Counted from the stretch's first letter, positions 24,584-34,241 are shown. The stretch is 64,000 bases of DNA from Micromonospora radicis (GCF_003583405.1 NZ_QXEC01000001.1:124001-188000), one strand, 5' to 3'. A program made the numbers and translations. Notes: generated from the letters alone by a model not told the origin.

Positions 24584-24979
24584 TTGACCGGCCGGACCTT
24601 CGGCTTCCGCTTCGACCGGCCCCTTCGCCCCGCGTTGGCCCTGCTCGGCGTCCGACCGTCGACCGCCTGGGTCCGCGTCGACGGCGACGAACTGGCGGTG
24701 CGGTTCGGGCCCTGGCGGCTGCGTACCGGCCGGGACAACGTGGCGGGAGTGGAGACGACCGGCCCGTACCGCTGGTGGCGGGTGGCCGGCCCCCGGCTGT
24801 CCGCCGCCGACCTCGGTGTCACCTTCGGCAGCAGCACCGCTGGCGGGCTCTGCGTCCGGTTCGTCCGGCCGGTGCCCGCGCTGCTGCCCGGAGACTGGCC
24901 CCGACACCCCGGACTGACCGTGACCGTCGCCGACTCCACCGCCCTGGCCCGCGCCCTGACCGAGCCGCCCGGTGGCTGA
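24584..24979 (+). CDS. Conserved hypothetical protein (FGFRFD family), about 131 aa
   Basis: A small beta-rich soluble protein beginning LTGRTFGFRFDRPLRPALALLGVRP. It contains ELAVRFGPWRLRTGRDNVAGVETTGPY and GGLCVRFVRPVPALLPG; proteins of this pattern are frequent single-copy actinobacterial hypotheticals. The TTG at 24584 follows GGGGAGCGCGGAG and starts at the first conserved residues, but the upstream frame stays open, so the start is uncertain. No motif reveals function. It is likely monocistronic. Confidence 0.7.
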   Translation: MTGRTFGFRFDRPLRPALALLGVRPSTAWVRVDGDELAVRFGPWRLRTGRDNVAGVETTGPYRWWRVAGPRLSAADLGVTFGSSTAGGLCVRFVRPVPALLPGDWPRHPGLTVTVADSTALARALTEPPGG

Positions 24980-25127
24980 GCGTGCCGTGCCGCCGGTGAC
25001 CGGGTGGGTCGAGCGCGGCACGACGGGCGTCACGCCGCCCGGTGCCGGCCGGCTTTGACCGTTCCGGCGAGCAGGGGCCCGACGACCACCTACGGTCGGG
25101 GCAGGACCGGGGAGGGCGGGGCGGGGC

Positions 25128-27221
25128 ATGGGGGACGGGACCAGACCACGACGTGGCCGGGACCGCCGTCGTACGGCGTCCGGCACACCCGAGCCCGCGC
25201 TGCGCGCCGCCCGGGATCCGACCCGGCCGGGTGAGCGGGCCGGCCGGCGGGTCACGGTGCCCGACCAGGTGGCGGTGCGCCCGCCGGGACCGGCCAACCC
25301 GGAGAGCCGGCTGCGCCGTTGGCTGTTCGTGCACCAGGTGCAGCCGGTCGGTCCGGAGACCGCCGAGGGGCAGGCCAAGACGCACACCTGGTGGCGGGTG
25401 ATGTGCCTGACCGGGGTGGACTACTTCTCCACCCTGTCCTACCTGCCGGGCATCGCGGTGCTGGCCGCCGGGGCCCTCTCCCCGCTGGCGACGCTGCTGA
25501 TCGTGGCGCTGACCCTGTTCGGCATGCTGCCGATGTACCGCCGGGTGGCCCGGGACAGCCCGCACGGCCAGGGCTCGGTGGCGATGCTGGAGCGGCTGCT
25601 GCCGTTCTGGCGGGGCAAGATCTTCGTACTGGTGCTACTCGGGTTCGTGGCCACCTCCTGGATCGTCACCATCACGCTCTCCTCGGCCGACGCGACCGTG
25701 CACATGTTGCAGAACCCCTACCTGCCGGCGGCCTTCGGCGGGACCACCGTCGCGGTGGTCGTCACCGTGGTGCTGCTGCTGGTCCTGGGCGGGGTGTTCC
25801 TGCTCGGCTTCCGGGAGGCCGTCGCGGTTGCCGTACCCCTGGTGGGCGTCTTCCTGGCCCTGAACGCGGTGATCGTGGTGGTGTCGCTGGTGGAGATCGC
25901 CGGTGATCCGCGGGTGCTGTCCGACTGGACCGGGGCGTTGACGGCGGGCGGTGGGCCGGGTCAGCTGGCGTTGACCGCGGCGTTGGCGTTTCCGCTGCTG
26001 GTGTTGGGACTCTCCGGCTTCGAGACCGGGGTGAGCATGATGCCGCTGGTGGCGGGGGAGGGGTCGGACTCCCGGGCCCGGCTGGCCGCGCGGATCCGTA
26101 ACACCCGGCGGCTGCTCACCGCCGCCGCGTTGATCATGTCGGTGTACCTGCTCTCGACCACCTTCGTCACCACCCTGCTCATCCCGCCCGAACAGTTCGC
26201 TCCGGGTGGCGCGGCCAACGGCCGGGCCCTGGCCTACCTGGCGCACGAGCGCGTCGGCGAGACGTTCGGCACGGTGTACGACCTGAGCAGCGTGCTCATC
26301 CTCTGGTTCGCCGGTGCCTCGGCGATGGCTGGACTGATCAACATCGTGCCCCGCTACCTGCCGTCGTACGGCATGGCGCCGGAGTGGGCCCGGGCGGTCC
26401 GGCCGGTGGTCATCGTCTACACGCTGATCTGCATCGTGCTGACCATCGTCTTCCAGGCCGACGTCGACGCGCAGGCCGGGGCGTACGCCACCGGGATCCT
26501 GGCGATGATGGTCTCCGCCGCGGTCGCGGTGGCGATCGCCGCGGTCGGCCGCCGGCAGCGTGGCGTCGCCGTCGGCTTCACCGTGCTCACCCTGGTCCTG
26601 CTGTACGCCCTGGTCGAGAACGTGATCGCCAAGCCGGACGGGATCGCCATCTCCGGCCTGTTCATCCTGGCCATCATCGCGGTGTCGCTGGTGTCCCGGG
26701 TCAGCCGGACCACCGAGCTGCGGGCCGAGCGGGTGGAGTTCGACGAGGCGGCCCGGCGCTTCGTCGCCGACTCGGTGGCCCACGACGGCCGGCTGCACGT
26801 GATCGCCCACAAGCGGCGCAACGGCGCGGTCAAGGAGTACACCATCAAGGAGCGCGCGCAACGCGGGCAGAATCCGGTGCCGGGCGCGACCGACGTGCTG
26901 TTCCTGGAGATCGACGTGGTCGACCCGTCCGGGTTCCGACACGTGCTGCGGGTCCGCGGCGTGGAGGTGGGCGGCTACCGGGTGCTGCGGGCCAGCAGCC
27001 CGGCCGCGCCCAACGCCATCGCCGCCATCCTGTTGGCGCTGCGCGACGCCACCGGGGTACGCCCGCACGCGCACTTCGAGTGGTCCGAGGGCAACCCCAT
27101 CGCGCACCTGTTGCGGTACCTGATCCTGGGTCGGGGCGACACCCCGCCGGTGGTGCGGGAGATCCTGCGTAAGTCCGAGCCGGATCCGTCCCGCCGTCCC
27201 GGTATCCACGTCGGCGGGTAG
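25128..27221 (+). CDS. APC-superfamily amino-acid permease with C-terminal cytoplasmic domain
   Basis: A permease of 12 or so hydrophobic segments with the APC entry motif [32 protein letters not shown]. It continues through [14 protein letters not shown] and ends with a soluble C-terminal part of about 170 residues (after [19 protein letters not shown]). The substrate is unknown. ATG at 25128 has GGGGAGGGCGGGGCGGGGC upstream, but the first 43 residues are Arg/Pro-rich; a GTG at 25257 ([11 protein letters not shown]) just before the conserved region is an equally good start. It is the only transporter of this type here and has no evident operon partner. Confidence 0.85.
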   Translation: MGDGTRPRRGRDRRRTASGTPEPALRAARDPTRPGERAGRRVTVPDQVAVRPPGPANPESRLRRWLFVHQVQPVGPETAEGQAKTHTWWRVMCLTGVDYFSTLSYLPGIAVLAAGALSPLATLLIVALTLFGMLPMYRRVARDSPHGQGSVAMLERLLPFWRGKIFVLVLLGFVATSWIVTITLSSADATVHMLQNPYLPAAFGGTTVAVVVTVVLLLVLGGVFLLGFREAVAVAVPLVGVFLALNAVIVVVSLVEIAGDPRVLSDWTGALTAGGGPGQLALTAALAFPLLVLGLSGFETGVSMMPLVAGEGSDSRARLAARIRNTRRLLTAAALIMSVYLLSTTFVTTLLIPPEQFAPGGAANGRALAYLAHERVGETFGTVYDLSSVLILWFAGASAMAGLINIVPRYLPSYGMAPEWARAVRPVVIVYTLICIVLTIVFQADVDAQAGAYATGILAMMVSAAVAVAIAAVGRRQRGVAVGFTVLTLVLLYALVENVIAKPDGIAISGLFILAIIAVSLVSRVSRTTELRAERVEFDEAARRFVADSVAHDGRLHVIAHKRRNGAVKEYTIKERAQRGQNPVPGATDVLFLEIDVVDPSGFRHVLRVRGVEVGGYRVLRASSPAAPNAIAAILLALRDATGVRPHAHFEWSEGNPIAHLLRYLILGRGDTPPVVREILRKSEPDPSRRPGIHVGG

Positions 27222-27395
27222 CCGACCGCCCCTTCCCGCCCAGACGTGAAGGCGAATGGCGTACTTATTCACGTATGCCGGATTTCGTCCCTCACGCGCC
27301 TTACGTTGCCTCTGGTGGCTGCCGCGACGTCGGCCACCCCGCGTCCGATCTCGGCGCGGCCGTGTATTCGCACGCACGAGAGGCAGGAAACCCTC

Positions 27396-28964
27396 ATGTC
27401 CACGTATCAAGGGAGCCGGCGCCCGGCGCGATCCAGACCGCGGTCGCGGTGGCTGCTGGCCGGTGGTCTGGTCGCCGGCAGCCTGGTGGCGACCGCCGCG
27501 GGACTGACCACGGTCGCCGCCTCGGCCGCCGACCGGGACACCCCGCCGTCGACCCGCGACCAGCCCACCGCCATGTACTCCGACGTACCCGGCACGGACT
27601 GGGCGGCCGAGGGTCACGGCAAGGACCGGCCGCGGCCCGGCGACGAACCCGCCGGCCCGGGTACCGCCCGGCCCGACGACCCGGCCGCCGGCCGGCCCAC
27701 CGGCGGCTACGGGCGCCCGCCGCAGCGCAAGGCGGTGCCGGTGCCCTGTGACTCGGCCCGGCTGATCGCCGCGCTGGTCCGCGCCAACGCGGAGGGCGGC
27801 GCCACCCTGCGGCTGGCGGAGCAGTGCACCTACACCCTGACCCACGCCTTCCAGCAGGTCGACGAGTACGACGGTGGGATCCGCGACGCGCGGGAGGCCG
27901 CCGACGCCGCCGAGAACCCGGGCGACGCCGAGGCGCCGCCGCGCAACCCGGCGCACGACACCGCCGGCCTGCCGGTGATCTACCACGCGATCACCATCGA
28001 GGGCTCCGGTGCCACCATCGTCCGGGGCGCGAACGCCGCGGACTTCCGGTTCTTCACCGTCCGCGACGGCGGTGAACTGACCCTGCGCGACGTGACCCTG
28101 CGCAACGGCCGCTCGAAGGCCGAGGGCGGCAGCATCCACATCGTGCATGGCGCGACCGCGGTCGTGGAACGGGTCACCGTCGCCAACAGCACCTCACTGT
28201 CCGCGGACGGCGGCGGTGGCGGCATCTTCAACGACGGCAACCTGCGGATCAGCGACAGCACACTGGTCGGCAACCGGGCCGCCGGCACCGAGGGCAAGGG
28301 CGGGGGCCTGCTCAACGGCGGCGTGATGACCATGTACCGGACCGAGTTCCGGCACAACAACGCGGTCAGCTACGGCGGCGGACTGGCCAACTTCCGGGCC
28401 GCCGGGGACGTCTACTCCTCCACCTTCATCCGCAACAACGCCGGTCAGGGCGGCGGGATCGCCAGCTTCTCGGCCCGTACCAAGGTCTTCGACAGCCTGG
28501 TCGCCGGCAACAGCGCCAAGACCGGCGGTGGCCTGGCCAACTCCGACGCCGTGCTGGTGCTGGGGCAGCTGACCGTCCGGGACAACCTGGCGACCGTCGC
28601 CGGCGGCGGCATCTGGACCGTGCAGGGCCTGTTGCCGATCGACGACAGCCTGATCGTCGGCAACACCAGCCGGGGCAACGGCGGGGGTGTCTACACCGAG
28701 AAGTCCAACCTGCTGGTGCGCTACACCGACGTCAAGGGCAACGAGGCGGTCGGCGGCAGTTCGCAGGGCGCCGGCCTGTACGTCACCGCCGGCTCCACCT
28801 CGCTGTACTCCAGCCGGGTGATCGGCAACCGGGCCACCGCCAAGGCCGGCGGGATCCAGGCCGAACGGGCCCAGGTCAAGATCGACGACGAGAGCGTCGT
28901 CATCGAGAACAGCCCCACCAACTGCCTGGGGAGCAAGGTGCCGGTCGCACACTGCTTCCGCTGA
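27396..28964 (+). CDS. Secreted right-handed beta-helix repeat protein
   Basis: A 522-residue exported protein. The N-terminus has a twin-Arg-rich leader and a hydrophobic core (WLLAGGLVAGSLVATAAGLTTVAASA, about 24-49), then a Pro/Asp-rich spacer. From about residue 110 it forms a parallel beta-helix with repeated turns such as GGGIFNDGNLRISDSTLVGN, GGGLLNGGVMTMYRTEF and GGGLANSDAVLVLGQLTVRDN. This resembles Chlamydia-Pmp-like/CSLREA-type surface proteins and pectate-lyase folds. AGGAAA precedes the ATG at 27396. No catalytic triad is visible, so adhesive or structural function is likely. The 174-base upstream region is relatively AT-rich and probably holds its promoter. Confidence 0.85.
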   Translation: MSTYQGSRRPARSRPRSRWLLAGGLVAGSLVATAAGLTTVAASAADRDTPPSTRDQPTAMYSDVPGTDWAAEGHGKDRPRPGDEPAGPGTARPDDPAAGRPTGGYGRPPQRKAVPVPCDSARLIAALVRANAEGGATLRLAEQCTYTLTHAFQQVDEYDGGIRDAREAADAAENPGDAEAPPRNPAHDTAGLPVIYHAITIEGSGATIVRGANAADFRFFTVRDGGELTLRDVTLRNGRSKAEGGSIHIVHGATAVVERVTVANSTSLSADGGGGGIFNDGNLRISDSTLVGNRAAGTEGKGGGLLNGGVMTMYRTEFRHNNAVSYGGGLANFRAAGDVYSSTFIRNNAGQGGGIASFSARTKVFDSLVAGNSAKTGGGLANSDAVLVLGQLTVRDNLATVAGGGIWTVQGLLPIDDSLIVGNTSRGNGGGVYTEKSNLLVRYTDVKGNEAVGGSSQGAGLYVTAGSTSLYSSRVIGNRATAKAGGIQAERAQVKIDDESVVIENSPTNCLGSKVPVAHCFR

Positions 28965-28989
28965 ACGGGCACGGGCGACGCACCGGGTG

Positions 28990-29042
28990 CGTCCGGCCCC
29001 CACGACCCCGGTCCCGACGACCGGAGTACGCGGGGCCGGACG
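28990..29042. terminator. Bidirectional terminator hairpin
   Basis: CGTCCGGCCCC (28990-29000) pairs with GGGGCCGGACG (29032-29042), an 11-bp stem around a 31-base loop between convergent genes. Confidence 0.6.
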
Positions 29043-29057
29043 TACCGTCGCGTCCGG

Positions 29058-29264
29058 TCACTGGGAGGGCTCGGGCAGTTCGCAGTCGACCTGCGGGTTC
29101 GCGCCCACGTAGTTCAGCGGGCCGGCGGCGATGGTCACCAGGATCGTGCCAACCTCGGCACAGTTGGCCTCACCGCTGTCGTAGTAGCCGCGCTGACCGG
29201 CGGCGACCGCGCCGATGACGAGCCAGATCACCACGAGGACTCCGAATATCGACGTGCCGCGCAT
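29058..29264 (-). CDS. Small membrane protein, 68 aa
   Basis: Starts MRGTSIFGVLVVIWLVIGAVAAGQRGYY: one N-terminal transmembrane helix (about 5-25), then a short extracytoplasmic part with two Cys (NCAEVG, DCELPEPSQ) that could pair. GGAGGAAGAC gives an excellent ribosome site before the ATG at 29264. This kind of small protein is widespread in Micromonosporaceae and Streptomyces and has no known function. It is convergent with the beta-helix gene. Confidence 0.8.
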   Translation of the reverse strand: MRGTSIFGVLVVIWLVIGAVAAGQRGYYDSGEANCAEVGTILVTIAAGPLNYVGANPQVDCELPEPSQ

Positions 29265-29440
29265 GTCTTCCTCCACGCTCGGGGGGCCAGGGTGTCCGGC
29301 CATGTACCCAACCGCGCTCTCCGGCTAACGACGGGCCGCCGCGGTCGCACCGGCCGATGGGCCGCCACGGCCACTTCCGGCCGGCAGCCGTGGCCACTTC
29401 CGGCCGGGCCGCCGCAGCCGGTGGCCGACAACGGTCACCG

Positions 29441-30643
29441 CTACAGCGATGGCGCGGGCACTTCGGGCGGGCGGCCGTGGCTGCGCCGGAAGTCGGCCAC
29501 CGCCACGCCGGCCAGGACCAGCGCGGCGGCGATCGAGGCGGACAGCGGGGGCAGGTACAGCACCGCCGGCGCGGCGGTGAGCAGAGCCAGGACACCGCCG
29601 GGGCGCGACGGCGACACCCGGCTGAACACCTCGCGTTCGAAGAAGGCTCGGCCGATGAGGAACAACGCCGGCCCGCCCAGGATGACCGCCGCCCAGGTGG
29701 GCGGCGTACGCGCCGGCAGATCGTGCAGTACCAGCTTGAACCCGGAGGCGGTGACGACCACCCCGGCGATCATGAGCAGGTGGGTGTACGGCGCGGTCTT
29801 CAGGAACCGGCTCGGGTTCTTCGCCGCCGCGATCGCGACGGGCATCAGTTCCCCGGACTTGTGCACGTAGATCCGCCACAGCAGCAGGGTGGTGGCGAAC
29901 GCCATGACGAAGCCGACGGCGTTCTCCGTCCGGGCGTGTTCCGCGCTGTAGGCCATGCCGATGACCAGGATCGCGTCGCCGAGGGCGATGGTGAAGAACT
30001 GCTGGTACCGCTCGGAGAGGTGCTCGGCGGTCACGTTGAACTGGGTGGAAGGGACGGTACCCAGCCCGGGCACCGGATAGGCCAGCCGCAGGCCGAGGTA
30101 GTCCAGGCCGAGGGCGAGCAGCCAGAGGACCAGCCGGGCGTCACCGGAGACGTAGGCCCCGGCGACCCACGGCACCGCCGATACCGCGAACCAGCAGAAG
30201 ACCCGGGTCGCCCGCCGCTGGATCTGCCGGTCGCCGCGCATCATCGGCATCAGGAACAGCCCACGTCCGAGATGGATCGCCACGTACGCACCGGCGAAGA
30301 CCAGCCCCCGGTCGCCGAACGCCTTGGGGATCGCGGTCGTCATCAGCAGCACGCCGAACATCACCCCGATGATCAGTGCCTTGATCTGCGTGCGGTCGGG
30401 GTCGTACAGGTCGGTGACCAGGGTGGTGATGGCCCAGGTCCACCAGACCGCAGCGAGCAGGACCAGCGCCTGGATCGCCTGTGGCCAGCTGATCTCCCTG
30501 GCCAGGTCCTGCGAGATGAGCGCCAGGGCGACGACGTAGACGAGATCGAAGAAGAGTTCCAGCAGGGTCACCCGTACGGGTGTCCGGTCGTTGCGGACCA
30601 GCGAACGCCTCGGGGGTACTGGTTCCGGCTGGACGGACGACAC
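29441..30643 (-). CDS. Low-temperature-requirement A (LtrA) family membrane protein
   Basis: A 400-residue protein with about ten hydrophobic helices. The LtrA signature is at the N-terminus (RVTLLELFFDLVYVVALALISQDLA, about 25-49), with FGDRGLVFAGAYVAIHLGRG and NVTAEHLSERYQQFFTIALGDAILVIG later. Family members are linked to cold tolerance in Listeria, with molecular function unknown. GTG at 30643 is preceded by GGGAG at about 7 bases; upstream in-frame sequence is not protein-like. It stands alone. Confidence 0.9.
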   Translation of the reverse strand: MSSVQPEPVPPRRSLVRNDRTPVRVTLLELFFDLVYVVALALISQDLAREISWPQAIQALVLLAAVWWTWAITTLVTDLYDPDRTQIKALIIGVMFGVLLMTTAIPKAFGDRGLVFAGAYVAIHLGRGLFLMPMMRGDRQIQRRATRVFCWFAVSAVPWVAGAYVSGDARLVLWLLALGLDYLGLRLAYPVPGLGTVPSTQFNVTAEHLSERYQQFFTIALGDAILVIGMAYSAEHARTENAVGFVMAFATTLLLWRIYVHKSGELMPVAIAAAKNPSRFLKTAPYTHLLMIAGVVVTASGFKLVLHDLPARTPPTWAAVILGGPALFLIGRAFFEREVFSRVSPSRPGGVLALLTAAPAVLYLPPLSASIAAALVLAGVAVADFRRSHGRPPEVPAPSL

Positions 30644-30776
30644 GAACGGCTCCCGGCGGCCGACGACGGTTCGGCGGGCCGGACTCGGCCGGCATCCCGA
30701 CGCTAGCCGCGTACCCACCGGCCGGAGGCGATATCGGCGCTGGTAACCGGAACGAGTGTCGCCGGACGGCGGGGCT

Positions 30777-30934
30777 GGGTGGGGTGGGCCCTGTCGAGCT
30801 GATAGCGCGAACGGGTCGCGGCTCGGGTGGGTGGTCCAGGGGCCCGGCCGGTGGTGCCCATGACATCCCGGCCGCCGTGGCGGCGCCCCGCGCGATAGCA
30901 CAAGCGGTTCAGCTCGACAGGGCCCACCCCACCC
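30777..30934. repeat. Long inverted repeat (26-bp arms, 106-bp spacer) in an empty region
   Basis: The arm at 30777-30802 is the exact reverse complement of 30909-30934. The right arm continues into CCACC-type tandem repeats (to about 30949). The 566-base gap 30644-31209 contains no convincing gene, only this element, a run of direct repeats (30977-31050) and a terminator hairpin. Confidence 0.8.
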
Positions 30935-30976
30935 CACCCCACCCCACCCAGCCCAGCAGTGAGTCACCTTCCGGCG

Positions 30977-31050
30977 GCCTACCGCCAGTCGCTGATCCGC
31001 GCCTACCGCCAGTCGCTGATCCGGCGGCCTACCGCCAGTGGTCGGTCCGG
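30977..31050. repeat. Three tandem copies of a 24-26-bp unit
   Basis: GCCTACCGCCAGTCGCTGAT occurs at 30977 and 31001, with a degenerate third copy at 31027 (GCCTACCGCCAGTGGTCGGT). The block lies in the non-coding gap upstream of the LtrA gene. Confidence 0.75.
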
Positions 31051-31144
31051 CGGCACGCTGTCCCGCAGGGCGGCCGGATGTTGGTACGCCGGCGCCCACC
31101 TGACCGGTAGCGGAACCCGTACGTCGACCACGGGGGCGATACGC

Positions 31145-31196
31145 CGGATCGCCGGGGTTCGGGCGCTGCACCTGGCCCCCGTACCCCGGCGATCCG
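31145..31196 (-). terminator. Terminator hairpin after the helix-hairpin-helix gene
   Basis: CGGATCGCCGGGGT (31145-31158) and ACCCCGGCGATCCG (31183-31196) give a perfect 14-bp stem with a 24-base loop, 14 bases past the stop of the minus-strand gene ending at 31210. Confidence 0.7.
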
Positions 31197-31209
31197 TTGT
31201 CCGTCGTGG

Positions 31210-32232
31210 TCAGCCGAGTTCGCCGGCCTCCGCGGCCAGGATCTTCGCCTGCTGCGGCCACGTGGCCAGGCTGGCGGTGGCCCGCAGCCCGGCGCCCCGG
31301 ATGGTCTCCCGCAGCGCCGCCTCGTCCAGGTCCGCCAGCTGCCGGTAGGTCTGGATGCCGGCGTCGTGCAGCGCGGTGGCCATCTTCGGGCCGACGCCCT
31401 GGATCCGGCGGAAGTCGTCACCGGCACCCGTGACCACACTCGGCGCGGGTGCCGCTTCCGGCGCCGGTACGACGGCCTCCGCCGCCGGCTCCACGGCCGT
31501 CGCCGCCACCGTCTTTGCCGCCACCGTCTTCGTGGCCTTCGTGGCCCTGGTGGCAGTGCTGGCCTTCGTGGCAGTGCTGTTCTTGCTGGCCGTGCTGGTC
31601 TTGGCTGCCTTCGCCGGCTTGGCGGCCGTCGGCTCCTTGGCGGCGGTGGCCTTGGTCGCCTTGGTACCGCGTTTCGGCGGGGTGGCGACCGCCGGCCGTT
31701 CCGCCGGTGCGGTCACGTCCCCGGCCGGCTCGGCCACGACCGTCGCCGGTTGTTCGGCTCCGGACGGGACGTCCGCCGGCTGTGCGGCGTCGCTCTCGAC
31801 GAGCGACGCGACCGGATCCGCGGCGACCGGATCCGCGGCGGGCGGATCCGCGGCGGGCGGATCCGCGGCAGTGGTGTCGGCCGACTCCGTGCCGGCGGGT
31901 GCGGGGCCGGCGGGCTCCGGGAGGGTAACGGTGGCGTCGGTGGCCGGCGACGCCTCGGCGGCCACGGTGGTGGTCTCGGCGGCCGGCCCGGCGGCCAGAG
32001 TGGTCTCGGCGGCCAGGGTCGGCGCCGGGTCGATGGAGGCCGCCTCGTCGCTGGCGCTCGACCGCTGGGGTTCGGTGGTCGCGGCCGGCGTCGGCGCGGT
32101 CATCCCGGCGGTCGTACCGCCGCTGGACACGGGCCGTTCGTTGCGCCGGCCGCGTAGCAGCAGCCAGCCCGCCACCAGCCCGGCGAGCAGCACCACGAGC
32201 AGTATCAGCCAGATGCCAGAGGACTCCGCCAC
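31210..32232 (-). CDS. Membrane-anchored protein with Lys/Ala-rich linker and C-terminal helix-hairpin-helix
   Basis: A 340-residue protein with three parts. (1) N-terminal transmembrane helix (GIWLILLVVLLAGLVAGWLLL, about 6-26). (2) A long disordered Ala/Pro/Thr/Asp region that turns into histone-H1-like Lys-Ala-Thr repeats (about 190-245: KATKATAAKEPTAAKPAK). (3) A C-terminal helix-hairpin-helix module (DDFRRIQGVGPKMATALHDAGIQTYRQLADLD, about 275-306) of the type found in DNA-binding and ribosomal L21-fused proteins. GTG at 32232 follows GGGAGGTTTGCC. The role is unknown; a membrane-tethered nucleic-acid-binding protein is suggested by composition. Confidence 0.75.
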   Translation of the reverse strand: MAESSGIWLILLVVLLAGLVAGWLLLRGRRNERPVSSGGTTAGMTAPTPAATTEPQRSSASDEAASIDPAPTLAAETTLAAGPAAETTTVAAEASPATDATVTLPEPAGPAPAGTESADTTAADPPAADPPAADPVAADPVASLVESDAAQPADVPSGAEQPATVVAEPAGDVTAPAERPAVATPPKRGTKATKATAAKEPTAAKPAKAAKTSTASKNSTATKASTATRATKATKTVAAKTVAATAVEPAAEAVVPAPEAAPAPSVVTGAGDDFRRIQGVGPKMATALHDAGIQTYRQLADLDEAALRETIRGAGLRATASLATWPQQAKILAAEAGELG

Positions 32233-32404
32233 GGCAAACCTCCCTGAAGGTCACGTCCGAATCGTCGCGAGAAAAACTCGCCGCAGCTTCGCACACGCTC
32301 GTCGCGGGCGACAGGCAGGTCTTGTAACAGTCCGTGCGGGCCGCGGCGGGGCTACCACCCGTGCCCGACACGGGACGGACGGTGTGGACCGGACGAACGC
32401 CGAC

Positions 32405-32433
32405 GACCCCGGCGCCGTGCTGGCGCCGGGGTC
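32405..32433 (-). terminator. Terminator hairpin after the FAD oxygenase gene
   Basis: GACCCCGGCGCC and GGCGCCGGGGTC form a perfect 12-bp stem with a 5-base loop, 14 bases past the oxygenase stop at 32448. Confidence 0.75.
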
Positions 32434-32447
32434 GCGGGTACGACGGG

Positions 32448-33797
32448 TCAGTCCTCCTCGCCCCGATAGGTGTAGAAGTCGTCGACGAACTTGCGGCGCA
32501 GCCGGGGAACCCGGCTGGTGACCCGGAAGTACCCCCGGGCGCCGAGCAGCGCGAGCCGGCCGAAGACCGGCTTGTACATCCGGTCGTCACCGCTGGTGCC
32601 GCTGCGGTTGAGGGAGTCGGCCACCCGCGCGAAGCCGTACGGCAGCATCTCCGCCTCGTAGTCGGACACCGCCTGCACCAGGGGCTTGGTGCCGGCGGCG
32701 GCGAGGATCAGCTGACGGCGCAACAGGTTCGCGTCCCGTAGTGCGGTGTTGGCACCCACACCCCGACCGGGTGTCATGGTGTGGATCGCGTCACCGAGCA
32801 GGGTGACCGTGCTGCTCTTCCACGGCGGTACGGGCTCCGAGGTGGACACCCGGATCGGCAGCGCGCTGTCCGGATCGGCCCGGCCCAGCAACTCCCGAAG
32901 GTGCGGGTGCCAGTTGTCGGTGAGGTCCAGGGCGACCTGGACCAGCTCCGTCCCACGGCGCTGCATGACGTCGGCGGGGAAGCGCCGGGCCGTGCTCCAG
33001 ACCACCAGGTTGATGCAGTCGCGGGTGTTGTCGTGACGCAACCCGGGCCAGTCGGCGAGCAACGCCGCGTCGGCGGGGCTGGTGTCCGGCTTGAGTCGGC
33101 CCTCGGCGTCCCACTTGAACTCCATCACGTGCAGCACACCCATCACCCCGCCGGTGCCGAAGATCAGCGAGATGCCCCGCTGCACGGCCGGCGGCAGCAG
33201 CGACCGGGTGTGTTCGGTGAGCGGGATCCGGGTGGCGATGTTGACCGTCCCGGCGTCCCGGACGACCGCGTGCGGCAGGTGCTGGCGGCGGACCGCCGAG
33301 TGCGTGCCGTCCGCCGCCACCAGCAGGTCACCGGTGGCGGTGCCACCGTCGGCGAAGTGTGCGGTGACCGTACCGTCGTCGTGCTGCTCGTACCGGGTGA
33401 AGGTGCGGTCGAAGTGCACCACGTCCTCCATGCCGGTCAGCAGCACCTGGCGCAGCGTCATCCGGGCCACCGACCGTTCGGTGTCGACCGGGTGGGTGTC
33501 CGGTCGGAGCGGGAACGAGGCGGTCCGGCGCAGCTTCTGGTCCAGCACGTTGAAGTAGCGGGGGGACCGGGCGCAGGTGGCCAGGTAGATCTCGAACAGC
33601 TCCGGCGGCAGGCAGTCGCGCAGCGCTCGGCTACCGGTGGGGCCGATGCCCACCCGGTAGCCGAGCAGCCCGTCGGACCGGGTGCGGTGTCGCTCGTAGA
33701 CGGCGACGCTGATGCCGGCCCGGCGCAGCCCGTGCGCCAGGCAGAGGCCACCGGTGCCCGCGCCGATGACCAGGACGTGCGGTGCTCGGATGGTCAC
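32448..33797 (-). CDS. FAD-dependent aromatic polyketide hydroxylase (WhiE-ORFVIII-like)
   Basis: A 449-residue flavoprotein monooxygenase. The FAD-binding N-terminus is VLVIGAGTGGLCLAHGLRRAG. The DG motif is GDLLVAADGTHSAVRRQ (about residue 160). The GD motif is TVTLLGDAIHTMTPGRGVGANTALRDA (about 330-356). In type II PKS clusters such enzymes hydroxylate the cyclised polyketide. It follows a TcmI-type cyclase gene by 13 bases in the same direction, so the two form a unit, and a hairpin ends the unit. The exact substrate cannot be read from sequence. Confidence 0.88.
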   Translation of the reverse strand: MTIRAPHVLVIGAGTGGLCLAHGLRRAGISVAVYERHRTRSDGLLGYRVGIGPTGSRALRDCLPPELFEIYLATCARSPRYFNVLDQKLRRTASFPLRPDTHPVDTERSVARMTLRQVLLTGMEDVVHFDRTFTRYEQHDDGTVTAHFADGGTATGDLLVAADGTHSAVRRQHLPHAVVRDAGTVNIATRIPLTEHTRSLLPPAVQRGISLIFGTGGVMGVLHVMEFKWDAEGRLKPDTSPADAALLADWPGLRHDNTRDCINLVVWSTARRFPADVMQRRGTELVQVALDLTDNWHPHLRELLGRADPDSALPIRVSTSEPVPPWKSSTVTLLGDAIHTMTPGRGVGANTALRDANLLRRQLILAAAGTKPLVQAVSDYEAEMLPYGFARVADSLNRSGTSGDDRMYKPVFGRLALLGARGYFRVTSRVPRLRRKFVDDFYTYRGEED

Positions 33798-33810
33798 GGC
33801 GCCGCCCCGA

Positions 33811-34161
33811 TCAGCCGGCCACGCGCGGCGCCGGGACGTCCGCGGCGTCCCAGCGGTAGAAGCAGCTGGCGATCGCGTCCCGCGGGGAACGCCAGGTCGG
33901 CAGGTAGGGCGAGGTGTGCGCGGAGAGCCGCTCGTTGACCTGGCGGTAGAGCGGGTGGTTGCGGGCCGCCGCGAGGGCGTCGGCCCCGACGTCGTCGGTC
34001 TCCATCAGGTGTACGCACAGATCGTGCAGGCAGTACAGGGAGCGGTGCCGTACCCCGGTCAGGCCGGGCAACTCGGTCGCGTCGGACTCGGTGAAGATCT
34101 GCGCCACCCGTCCCTCCGCACCCGGGATGATCCTGCTGACGATCACTAGTCGGCTGCTCAT
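33811..34161 (-). CDS. TcmI-family polyketide cyclase
   Basis: A 116-residue ferredoxin-like fold cyclase: IVSRIIPGAEGRVAQIFTESDATELPGLTGVRHRSLYCLHDLCVHLMETDD, then HPLYRQVNERLSAHTSPYLPTWRSPRDAIASCFYRW. These are the hallmarks of TcmI/WhiE-ORFVII cyclases that close later rings of aromatic polyketides. AGAGGGG lies before the ATG at 34161. It is clearly related to the second cyclase at 35493, encoded in the other unit. It is co-transcribed with the FAD oxygenase. Confidence 0.9.
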   Translation of the reverse strand: MSSRLVIVSRIIPGAEGRVAQIFTESDATELPGLTGVRHRSLYCLHDLCVHLMETDDVGADALAAARNHPLYRQVNERLSAHTSPYLPTWRSPRDAIASCFYRWDAADVPAPRVAG

Positions 34162-34241
34162 CGGACCCCTCTCGCCGGTGGTCGCGTCCGGCTCCTTCGC
34201 CGGGGACGCGACCGCGCTGTTGGACCCACCCTTTCCGGTGC

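Noticed and set aside
25635..28148. Minus-strand 837-codon open frame across the APC permease and beta-helix genes
   Set aside because: It crosses two well-supported genes on the other strand and has no motif.
30777..30934. Inverted repeat considered as the ends of an insertion sequence
   Set aside because: Only 106 bases lie between the arms, no transposase frame is present and no target duplication is seen.
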